Origin: Tenebrio molitor
Lineage: Eukaryota; Arthropoda; Insecta; Coleoptera; Tenebrionidae
Length of the DNA: 64,000 nucleotides
Assembly (NCBI RefSeq): GCF_963966145.1
Contig: NC_091049.1
Location: 1,302,001 to 1,366,000, forward strand
Direction: 5' to 3'
The notes beneath the pieces are model-generated. The model worked only from the letters and a program-made list of their open reading frames with translations, did no database searches and was not told where the DNA came from. The translations under genes and the position numbers were made by a program. This document shows positions 47,901-59,900 of this stretch, in pieces (within the stretch, counting starts at the first letter, position 1; each line of letters begins with the position of its first letter).

Positions 47901-50900
47901 GAAGGGTATCAGAATCGGCGGTTGTGTTTTTATTTGTTGTAAACAATAGCGACGTATTTATTAATTTTTTACTCCTTTGTCGAGGGACTCCATTCATCAA
48001 TAAAAAAACGCGAACAATGAATAATGGAGGTTACCAGATAAAGCGGTTTTTGCGTCGGTATCCTTTTGTTAGTGTAATTTATAGGTTTTGTATCTTCGAG
48101 CTTAATGTAGATTAATTTTTACTTCGATTAGATCAAGATCCCCTCATAAATAAGGCCTGGGCTGGATCTTGGAAAATAAAACGTGTGCGGAGTATCAGAT
48201 GAAAATGAAAGTTCAACTGGAGGAGTTAATTTTTGCACGAGGGCTTCAACGTGTGGATATTTATAAAGGACAAGTCGAGCAAGTTCTAAATTAAAATCGA
48301 CCGACGAAAGATAACCCCACGTTTACAAAATTCATTTTAGTTAATAAAGGAAATAGGGCGGAAGTTCCAACAACGATATAAATTATTATGATGTATCCTT
48401 TTCGTGCTCCAGAGCTGATAATGTGGGATTCGGATTAAGAAGTGTCATTTTTAACTGTCAGCGCTCCAGTTTTTCTATGTAGCAGAAAAGATGCGCTTTT
48501 TAGTGTGTTTGTTTACGTTTTATTTGCAAAAGAACGTTCTCCATGTGTATCATTCGTCCTTTTCACCAGAAATATCGGAGTTTGGATTTCGCATTTTATT
48601 ATGTTGCTCTCTTTGCCATCCCTTTGTAGGGAGGCGCGGCAACATATTTTATATCTGCAGAAAATGTTTCTCTTAATTTGGACTTGCTTCCTATTCATCC
48701 ACGCAGGACAAAAAATAATCTAAAGTGTGACACTTGCCCAAAATCTCATGTCTTTTCTTATGGAGCTTCGTTTTGCACGTCAAGGTTAAGATTTGATGTC
48801 ACTGATTTGTAAAAAAAAAGATTTCGTCACTATAGTATTGTTTGACCTTGAATTGCAAAACGAACCTCCATAAGAAAATCCATGTCGGTTTTCTTTTCTA
48901 ACAACACTACCGACGTTCTGCTTTAGTTTGTAAACAAGGACATTAATTAAAAAATGCTCTCAGCGAAAAATTCGTAATTAAATTTAAGGACTGGTTAAAG
49001 GTTCATTAAAGTTTCCGGAAAATTGGCGATAAAAACTCGACTCCTATTAATTACTAGACCAGTCATTATAAAATCACCCCATTCCAGAATAGGAATATCC
49101 TTCCGACAGTCGTCACTTGCATCCTTTCATCGGGTAAAGTGCACGTTCGATTTTGTTTATCCTTTTTGCAAAACGTGCTTATGGTCCTTCGACTTTTCTC
49201 TAAGCGACGACGTCGCTATTTACATATGAAGTTGGTCCGGAATCGGACCGGATGTAATCGAGATGTGCCTTTTGGAAAAATTCCCCACAAAGGATTATTA
49301 TTTCAGGACGCACTCAACGCCATCTTGCTCTTGTTAAATCGCTAAGTGAGGCTGGTTCTCTCGAATGACAGGCGGCGATAAATATCGTCGATTATTTATG
49401 TTTTTATTTGGAAGGAGAGCTTAGTCGTGGTTAAAAGGAGTTCGGAAGCTTTTAAGGCTTTTAGATATTTATCCACACTTGCCCATACCATATTAATACG
49501 ACATAACTTACCGAAGTCGACGGAAACTCGGAATATACCTTGCATATCTTGCAAAGACTTGTGTACTTTATGTCACTTGGATCTTTTGTTGCATTATTTA
49601 TACGGAACTGCTATTATGCGGAGCTTTCCTCATACCACGTGGGGAGCTTGTGCAACCTTTGACTTTATTAGGTAACCGCTCTAGAGTAAGATTTTTCCGT
49701 TTAAAATTATTTCAAGGTGTCAGACATAGTTATTTACATTACAAATGCGGTAGGCGACATTTTACAGCGCGAGGTTTTTAGCTTGAAACACGACCGCGCA
49801 GCGGGAGTGTTTTAACAAAAACCGAGCGATGTAAAATGCCCAACGCATTAGTAATGTATTAATCTTTTTGGTCGACAACTGCTTTTCTCAAATTTGAAAT
49901 TCGTTGAAACCAATAATTTTGCAAAACCTGTCAAAGACTGACATTTGGACTTTATTTATGATAAGCTAACAGTTTTTTGGAGGTCCCTGAAAGCTTAAAA
50001 TTTTCGTGGTATTTTACACACTCCGTGCGGTAAAATGACAGATAGTTTGATAAGTGTGTAAAAATCAAGATACCGTAGCTGTTCAAAAGGTGTAAACATG
50101 TGATTTAGAGTTGAGGAGGCCAAAAAGATTCTTACTAAGCCCTAGACCGTTCTCCCTATATTGTGAAATCCTCAAAATGTGACAATACAATTTTCGGATT
50201 TTATTATCAATATGCACTTTGGCAATCTGGTTAAACGTTCGCGGTTGCAACATATTTTATCGCATTATTGCCATGAATATATAATTTTGTAATATATTGT
50301 ACAAAGAATTATATTGGCAGGAAATTTCTATAAAATTATTAATAGCAATAGCGATCACATCATGTGCAATATATTTAATTAAATATGAGTAGAGCAATTT
50401 GTGCAATGATAATATATTATGCGTTTGAATATGCGACAGCAATACTATGTAAAGTTTCATTGTGGTTTGTGAAAATTATTTCGGCTGGATAAATATCTGA
50501 TCGAGAATTCTAGAGTATTTTGAAAAATTCTACGAACGTACGTCTAGCATAATTTGTTTCAGTTAGCCGGATACAAGGTCGTTGATTTTCTCATGGGCTA
50601 TAAGTGAAATCTCTCTATAGTCTATTTGCAGGTATGCATTTGCATTTGAAAGTAGTCGATGTTTTCATTTACAGATTTTTCACTGGTTCATTGCTCCGCT
50701 TTTGCGCAGATATTTCCAAGGTCACCGCCCATGAGAGAATCCAGCACCTCTAACAAACCAGTCACCGTTGCACCTGTTGTGAAAATAGCGTGCGATCGAA
50801 AATAAAAAAAAAATCGAGATGGCCATGATGAATATACTTCAGTTGGCAGCACGTAAAAATTTAATTCAAAAAACAACGTGTTCGAAAACAGGTCTGGTAC

Positions 50901-53900
50901 AATTCCCGAATTAATGCATTATGTTTGGAAGCTGAAGGCAAACATTTCGAACATTTACTCCAGTTCGTAAATACGATTGGAGCTCCCCATGATTCTTTTA
51001 CAACCGACAGGTCACACATAATGCACACCTTTATGAAAATCAAGATTTCACCGTTCTCAAAATCACTAATCTAACTTCTAAGACTGACATTTGATAATTG
51101 AAATTTTAACGAATTGCCAACTGAAATTCTTGGTCACAGCCAACAGCCACAACTTTTCATGAGCTGCAACATACAGAAAATAAAAAAGTACTATTCATGA
51201 TTTTTTTTTAATTGATTTGTTGCGAAGAGAATGCAAGATCACTCGGTATTCGCTGCTGAAAAATATGTCAACAGAAAAGTTGTGCGAACGCAGCGGTACA
51301 ATAAAACCGGAAGCAAGAAAAAAAAAGGTCCACAAACTAGCTTAAATGGGTAGCAGACCTGAAAACAACTTCCATTTGTTGCAAAGAAAAAAAAACCCTG
51401 CGAAGTAACCAGAAAAATACCAAGGAAGAGAAACAAACTTAAAATTCAAGAGGCGCCCCGCTTCATCTGTTTATTTGAATGAGGACGCCGGGGAAATTTT
51501 ATTTCGGCTTAAAATTCATCCCCCACAAATCACTCAGCGCAAATTTGAAAAACGATTGGAGCGATTAATTTTTGGGACGCGCCGATAGGGGAGGTAGGTG
51601 TATGATGGCGCATACGACGCCTACTTAAGTGGCTCTTAAATCAGGCGAGCATCTGCGATCCGGAATAAATTCGTAACGTTCCGGGGGCGATACCGCTACC
51701 AGATTTATTCGCGTTTATTTTTGTGGGAAAACGTCGAGTGTTTCGGATAAATTCGCATGATGGATATTTTTTTAATGAATTCGAAGGGTGCCGGCTTTTG
51801 ACAGATTGTCTATAGGTCGCTGCTGGCGCTTCATTAATCAGGCCCCCCTGACAGCTTATTAGTGTAATATCATCGTTCCGATTCAATTTTCCGTCTTGAA
51901 TTTTAAAATTCCGGGAGACGCCGGACCAACTCCGGGACGTATTGCGTTCCTGTCCCTTTCGGAATTTCCCCCCAATCGATAACTTGCACACATACTCCTT
52001 TCTATACGTACGAGACGAAAACATTCTGTAGATTCTAATAATATCGCGCATTCCGGACGAATCTCGGAAATTCGCAAATATTTTTCATTTAAACGTCGCG
52101 AAAAACACGGCCGGAATCTTCACTTCCGGATTAAATCAACATGCGGACGTCGGCATTCGGGGAGCTCGTGTGGCGACAGCACAAATACCGAAGTCACATT
52201 GACAAGACGGGAAAGAATTAAACTACCCGGAGGAATTGCCTCACCCAGAAACAATTTACCATCAACATATTTTGTTGTACAAGCTTTTACCCACGTGCAA
52301 AGTGACACGAGTGTGAGGCGAGCACACTACACCGCAACACACAGATTTATCGCGATTGCGCAGCTCATTGACGTCGCATTGCAACGAAACAAAGTGCATA
52401 ACGTAATCACAAATCTTCCTCTTCTAAGAAATTTTGATTCAAGAAAATATATCCATTAGTTTTTGAGTTAACTGAAAACAAAGAGATGCACAGACAGACA
52501 AGAATCTTCGCAGACTTGAGTTTTATGGTGATTTTCCTTTTTGGTTGCAATTACTTAATTTCCGCAAACGTTAAAGTCATATTTAGACTCAATTATTCAA
52601 ATGTTCCTTTTGAAATGAGCGTCTAGGGAGTGGCCCCTTTCGTCCCAGCAACGTCGGCGCTCGTGCGATTCGAACAAAAAATTATTACCGGCCTCATAAA
52701 TCCGGACTTGCAAGAATTTTGTTTTGTTTTCTTTATACATTATGGGGTATCGACGAATCTCGTAAAAACTCCGGTATAAATCGAAGCCGGAATGAAATAC
52801 TGCCGCCTTAACAATTTAAAATTCATGTCTCGCTCCCCTACAAGCAGCGACGTGCGCCTTCCCTTTAATATTACAACGACATCTTCTTGTTTGCACGTAA
52901 ACAATGTGAAAATTGTTATTAGGCGTAATTGGGGTGCCGGAGGAAAAATTCACGGTGCGGAAATTCAATTCGATTATCGTCGCCGAATGGCTGAATAAGG
53001 GACGGCGCTGATTTACTGATAAAAGTAATTAATACAATGAATTATTCCAGTTGCATAAATGGATGATGACGGGTTTGGTACCGCTCGTACATGATTAGAT
53101 GGAATATCGGTGGGATGTAGACCAAAGTGGGACACGAATGCTGTCGATTAGGAAATGAATCATTACAGCTGCACCAGAATTACATACACATTTCATTTAT
53201 ACAGGGTGTTTTTGAAATGCGTGCAGAAATTTTAACCACGAGCTACTGGGTTCATGTAGAACTCGCAAAAGATATTTAAAAAATTCTATGTCAAAAAATA
53301 AAATGACATTTATTTTTTGAGCTACAATTTTTTAACTGCTTTTAGTCTTCTACGTTGTCAAACAACTTCGTAGGTAAAATTTTGGCACATTTTAAAAATA
53401 CACCCTGTATATCATATTTTATAAAACGTATTTTTAAAATGTGCCGAAATTTTACCTACGAGGTTTTAGGACAACGTAGAAAACTAAAAGCAATTTAAAA
53501 AAATTATAGCTCAAAAAATAAATGACAGAATTTTTAAAATATTTTTTCCGAGTTCTACATGAAGCCAGTAGCTCGTGATTAAAATTTCTGCACGCATTTC
53601 AAAAACACCCTGTAGAAACATTGTGTTATGAAAAGAATTTAGAACATACTTATTTTACTCTTTCCTCATTATTCTTAAAGAATTCGGTTCCTCTTAATCA
53701 AAAAAACAACACTGCGACTATGGAACGGGTCATTTTTGACACAATTTGGCACAATTTTTACGTTACTCTTTAAAATATGCTTTCTAAAAGTGTATTATGT
53801 GTAGTGTAGTGTATTTCTCTTTGATTGTTTCCATTATTTCCTTTACCGCACGGCGTGCGGTAAGATATTTATTTGTGCACAGCGTGCACTAATGTAGCCA

Positions 53901-56900
53901 TTACCTCTCTAAAATGCGTGAGTTTGATGATTTTTAAATTCTCTTAAGAGAGATGTTTGCGTTTTTGCGAGAAAATTTTATCTCCCTATCTCATTTTATT
54001 AATAAAGAATTTCACCGCCCCGAGCGAGTACCGCAGCGCTACCGCAATCGTAATGACGATTTAAACATTTAATACAAGTTAATACGAAGTCAAGTGCGAT
54101 TCAGACGTAATTAAGCTTAACGCCACAGGTATTACCGCAATCATCCTTTGTAAGGCAACTCCTGTTGCGTTTATCTCGTGACGTAATTGCACCAGAATGT
54201 TGTACTACACAAGGAGATGGTCCCTGAGAGTACCACTGCCGTTAACCCGCACTTCAAAAATAAGGAGATAAGAAGAAAAATGTCACTGCAGAGGATGCAT
54301 TAAGAAACTGTGACGATTCCTGGAGGAGAGTTTTTGAGACGTAACAGTCGCCCGTATGCGGTAATGTGTGCTATCGCGTGTGGGTAGTCTCGTCTTTGGA
54401 ATTTATGGAGGGAATTCAAAGTTATCGAGATATAAATTAACATATCTCGTTCCAGAGCACAATTATATTTTGTTATGTTGAAATAGGAAATTGTTTTCGC
54501 CGTGAAAAATGTGGAAATATGTGTGAAGAGAGTTCGTGGTTGGAAGTCGGTTGCAGAATATACAGAGTGTAAAAAAATGGATCGAATAATGATTGTTTTT
54601 GTAACACGTGTATAAAGCAGTACTTTTTTGACAAGTACGCGTAATAAGAGTGTTTACACACGAGTTGCGTGCACGTAATAAGAGTGATTACACACATGTT
54701 GCGTACATAAAATTATTACAAATCAAAATTTGAGCTATTGATGACTTGTTTTATTTATATTTGATCGTTTTTCCTTTTGTGAAATGTTATATTATTTTCC
54801 AATGAAAACTGTTGTGCAGTGGAAGCGCTACTGAAAGAACTGAAACGTTTTCCTTTATTAAAAGATCATCATACTTGCAAAAGACCCGAAAAGTAAACAA
54901 GGCCAGTCGAAATGTTTCCAAAGTGGATTTGAACTTCAAAAACAAAAACACAAAGTCGTACAATGGAAAGTTGCGAAGTGAGCAGCCCCGAACGTTATAA
55001 ATTCCATTTGGAAGTTTACTTTGTATAAAAAATGCAGAAAATTTCCTGGTCCGTCTCTTGTTTAGAAACGGCGCAACAAAAACTTCCCCTGTATAATTAA
55101 AACGCGAAAAAAAATTAGCTTGGCGCCGCAATTTCACCTTGACGCCACTTTTACCTGCACTTCAAAAGCACAACACCCCCCTCAAAGAATTTAGAACATA
55201 TTTTACTCTTTCCTCATTATTCTTAAAGAATTCGGTTCCTCTTAATCAACAAAACAACATTGCGACTGTGGAACGGGTCATTTTTGACCCCACTAATTTT
55301 TTCTCGTTTATTTTTAAATGTTTTTTTATTTATACTGTTTAAAATATTGTTTCTGAAAGTGTGTTATGTGTAGTGTAGTGTTTTTTTTTTCTTGGTCCGT
55401 TTCTTGTTTAGAAACGGCGCAACAAAAACCTCCCCTGTATAATTAAAACGCGAAAAAAATAAAATTAGCTCGGCGCCGCAATTTCACCTTGACGCCACTT
55501 TTACCTGCGCTTCAAAAGCGCAACACCCCCCTCAAAGAAATACTCGTCTTTGAGCCGAAAATCTAATTTACACTGAAAATAATTCCGGCTGCTCGCGCCA
55601 ACCCCCCCGATCTAATTGAGCCCCCACTTGACGATTCGTCTCCGCGAATAAGCCAATTTGGATCAAAGCGAATTAAACGATGCACCCCGTACATCGCGTG
55701 CGTTATCAATAAAACAGCCATAATGCAATCATTCAACAATCCATTGTGCCGGTGGCACGCAGATAATCACATTTCACCCCAATTTACGTGTCACAGATAG
55801 TGTTCGGGAGCAACACAAATCGCGGTGCTAAAATCGTTTCGACCGCAACTAAAAATTAAACCCCGTGAAAGTGAGGGGTTAATTTGAATTAACCGTGCTG
55901 GGGGCGGCGCGCAACGAGTAGTTCCAAAAATGGAACGGTTTCGGCGGAACGGCGTCATTTTGTAGTTCGGCCGTGGATTAATGAGAGCGATTTAATTAAT
56001 CCGGTTGTGTGGATATTCGGTAATGCGAGTGTGTTTTTTTTACAAATGTGTGCTGCCCCGGCCAACAAAAGCCGTATATTTTCTGTATTTGCATGTTAAA
56101 TATCGAGGAAAAAGTGCGCCCCGTATTTTATTGCGCCAGTGTTTACCCAAACGATTATTATAACAGCCGGAAGTGCATCACGGTAATTTGTGTGAAAATG
56201 GCTAAATAAAATTAAAAAATTAAACTCGTGATTCATGAAGGGACAAAATATTGCCGAAAAAGAAAAATCCAGTACGCTTAATGCGAAGGGAATGTGTACG
56301 GGGTGTAAATATTCATTCTGCCGCGAATATAACACAGAAATTACTCGTTCAACACACTATTATTTAGGGGTAAAGGGTGTTAAAAAGTCAAATGGGTGGT
56401 AAAAGCGAATTTTGTTTGTGAAAGAAGTCGAAAAGTTGTTTTCAAGGTTGACAACAGCACAACGTTGACGTTTCTTTGACATTTCAGCGAAAAATCTGCT
56501 TACCAGTGGTGTCGCGTTTGACAATAAAGCTGGTAAATTACACATTCTTACAAATGTAAAATAATGTCTTTGTTTATTTTATACATTTTCTTCATTATAA
56601 GATAAGATAAACTGCACGATCATAACAACGTTTAAAATTCACAAATTGTCTACGCTCATGCATTGAACGCTTATTTGCATTGAATTCCGCTACGACATGA
56701 CTGATAATTTGCAACGCTTGCTTTGATTTGTTTTCTTTTTGACCAGATTGTACTTGGAAAGGTTCAAATTCAAAAATTTCTAATCGTATTCCATGTGAAT
56801 CGATTCAACCCAAAAATGGTCGATTTTTGACGAAAGGGTTCCAGAGAAGCGGTCATTTTGAAAGAAATTATTTGCCAAAAAAAGCAGTTTTTCTAGTCCT

Positions 56901-59900
56901 TTGCAATTTTCTCAAAAAGTACACCATGGAGTCTAAATAGTTTTGGGTCAAAAGGACCGCGTCGAAGAGAGGAAGGAACTGTGAAAGATTCATCGCCACC
57001 TGTGGTTTAATAAGGAAGTAGTAATGTAATAGACGATTTGAATTCAAAAATAGAAACAGTTACGTCTACAGAGGCCATTTTGTGGAGCGGCAGTCCAAAA
57101 TAGAAGTCTCGAAGTCAACTTTCAGGCTGCACTATTCGGTTGCTTTAGATCGCATGGTCAGTTATTTTACACTGTATTGATCAGGAGAGCGAGAGGAATC
57201 CAACGAGCCCAGAATCATTTCTGTAGGTCCAAGAATAAGCGAAATCGTGTGCAAATCAAAACTGACTTGGACAGGGTCAATTTCAAACATTTCTGATCAT
57301 ATTCAATGTGAATCGATTCAAACTAGAAGTGGTCTACGTGATCGAATTAGACGGAAGGATTCCATAGAAGCAAAAATCATTGATCTGCGGCCATTTGGAA
57401 AGAAATTATTTGCGAAAAAGCAGCTTTTCTAGTCCGTTGCGATTTTCTCGAAAAGTACATGGTGGAATTTTTTAGACTCTAAAGGAGAGAGGAAGAGAGG
57501 AAGGGAACAGTGAAAGATTCATCGTCACGTCTGGCTAAATAGGGAATTAGAAAATATTAGTTTAGGTGAAAAAAAAAGGAGGTGCTTGTGTTTTTCTAAA
57601 TGTTTTGTCGTTAATGTGAACGGAATCGGCGTTAATTTAATAATCTTAGTAGGCGATTTGAATTCAACAATACAAATAGTTCCTACAGAGGCCATTTTGT
57701 GGACTGGAAGCCCAAAAAGAGGTCTCTCAGTCAACTTTAAGGCTGTACTATTCGGTTGCTTTAGATCGCATGGTCAGTTATTTTACACTGTATTGATCAG
57801 GAGAGCGAGAGGAATCCAACGAGCCCAGAATCATTTCTGTAGGTCCAAGAATAAGCGAAATCGTGTGCAAATTAAAACTGACTTGGACAAATTCAAAAAT
57901 TTCTGATCGTATTCAATGTGAATCGATTCAAACTAAAAGTGGTCTACGTGATCGAATTAGACGAAGGGATTGTGTAGAAGTAAAAATCATTGCTCTGCGG
58001 TCATTTTGAAATAAATAATGTGCGAAAAAGCAGTTTTTCAAATCCTTTGCGATTTTCCCGAAAAGTACACCGTGAAGTCTAAATTGTTTTGGCTCAAAGG
58101 AACGCGTTGAAGAGAGGAAGGGAACTGTGAAAGATTCATCGCCACGTGTGGCTTAATAAGGAAGTAGAAAAGATGGGTTTAGGTGAAAAAACTCAAATGG
58201 AGGTGCTCGTGTTTTTTTGAAAATGTTTTGTCGTTGATACGAACCGAATCGGCGTTAATTTAATACAGTAGGCGATTTGAATTCAAAAATAAGAACAGTT
58301 CCGTCTACAGAAGCCAGTTTGTGGATTGGAAACCCAAAAAAGAAATCTCGAAGGCAACTTTGAGGCTGCACTATTCGGTTGCTTTAGATCGCATGGTCAG
58401 TTATTTTAGATAGGATTGATCAGGAGAGCAAGAGGAATCCAATGGTCCCAGAATTGTTTCTGTACCTCGAAGAATAAGCGAAATCGCGTGAGGGTGGAAA
58501 CTGACTTGCACAGGTCAAAAATTGAAATTTTAAAAATCATTTTCAATATGAATGCGTCCTAACCAAAAGTAAAACGTGATCAAATTCGACGAAAGGATCC
58601 CACGGAAGCAAAAATCATTGGTCTGCGGTCATTTTGAAAGAAATTATTTGCGAAAAAAGCAGTTTTTCTAGTCCTTTGAGATTCTTTCGAAAAGTACACG
58701 GTGGAGTCTAAATTTGTAGGCTCAAAGGAGCGCGTTGAAGAGAGGAAGGGAACTGTGATAGATTCATCGCCACGTGTGGCTCAACAAAGGAGCTATGGCC
58801 GTTTAAAATATTTGTTTAAGTCAAAAAAGCTCAAATGGAGGGGGACGTGTTTTTTTGCAGATATTTTGTCGTAAATCTCGACCGAATCGGTATTGATTTA
58901 ATGTAGTAGACGATTTGAATTCAATAATAGGAACAGTTCAGTCTACAGAGGCCATTTTCTGGACTGGAAGTCCAAAAAGGTAGTCCCGAAGTCAACTTTA
59001 AGGCTGTACTATTCGGTTGCTTTAGATCGCATGGTCACTTATTTTACATAAGACTACTCAGGAGAGTGAGAGGAATCCAACGAGTCCAAAATAATTTCCG
59101 TAGCTTCAAGAATAAGCTAAATCATCTGCATGTGGAAGCTTCTTCGGAGAGGTCCAAAATTGATTTTTTTAAATCATTTCCAATATGAATGAGTCCTCGC
59201 CAAAAGTAGTACGACGAAAGGATCACAAAGAAGCAAAAATCATTGCTCTGCGGTCACTTCGGAAAAAAATACTTGCGTAAAAAGCAATTTTTTGCTCTTT
59301 TGGGATTCTCTCAAAAACTACCCGGTGCAGTTTAAATTTAAGACAAAAGTAGCGCGTTGAAGAGAGAAATCGAACTGTACAAGTGACAATTTCCTTGAGG
59401 AAAATACTCCAACGAGATCGCTGACAAATTAGAATTTGAGCCAATTCGTTCACCAAAAACTCACCTATTGTCGTCAGAACCGTCAACGAGTAGAGAAACG
59501 CCTTGGCAAACGTCCACTCGTAGTTCTCCCCCGTCACCCTCCCCGCCGTCTTCTTCTCCTGCACCGGCTGCTGCGCCAACTCCTCCCCCAACGACTTGAG
59601 CAATTCGTCCTGAAACCTGGTGATCTCCTGGGCCGCCAGCCTCGTCCAGTTATCCCTGTACAAAATATTGAGACTGACTGTGATGTCCCAGATGTTCTCG
59701 ACGGTCCTAGCCCTGGCCTCGTCGTTCCTCGCCTTGAACTCTGCGCTGTGATTGAGGAACTTCTTGTTGTTGTCCGACGCCATCGACGTGGTGGCGAGAA
59801 TCTGCGTGGTCGAGTGTTGGAACGTATTGCCGCCCTCTATCGCCAGAAAGATGACGGAGCCGATCAGCGTGTACCCGAAGAGCAGGATGCAGATGCCCAG

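Larger units (their letters stand above)
33693..59464. other. K2P channel giant intron (25.8 kb)
   Basis: No nested gene confirmed. Contents: foldback element 33,737-34,042; long-armed TIR element 35,440-36,307; 245-bp tandem array 37,455-38,410; foldbacks 47,096-47,528 and 53,202-53,612; 620-bp tandem array 56,755-59,390; several other repeats listed separately. CpG-richer patches occur near 44,700-45,450, 51,490-52,350 and 55,540-56,000. They carry open frames (for example 136 codons minus at 51,641-52,051) with no recognisable domain. Confidence 0.7.

Noticed and set aside
51641..52051. 136-codon minus frame in the K2P intron
   Set aside because: No recognisable domain and located in a CpG-richer intronic patch; treated as chance.
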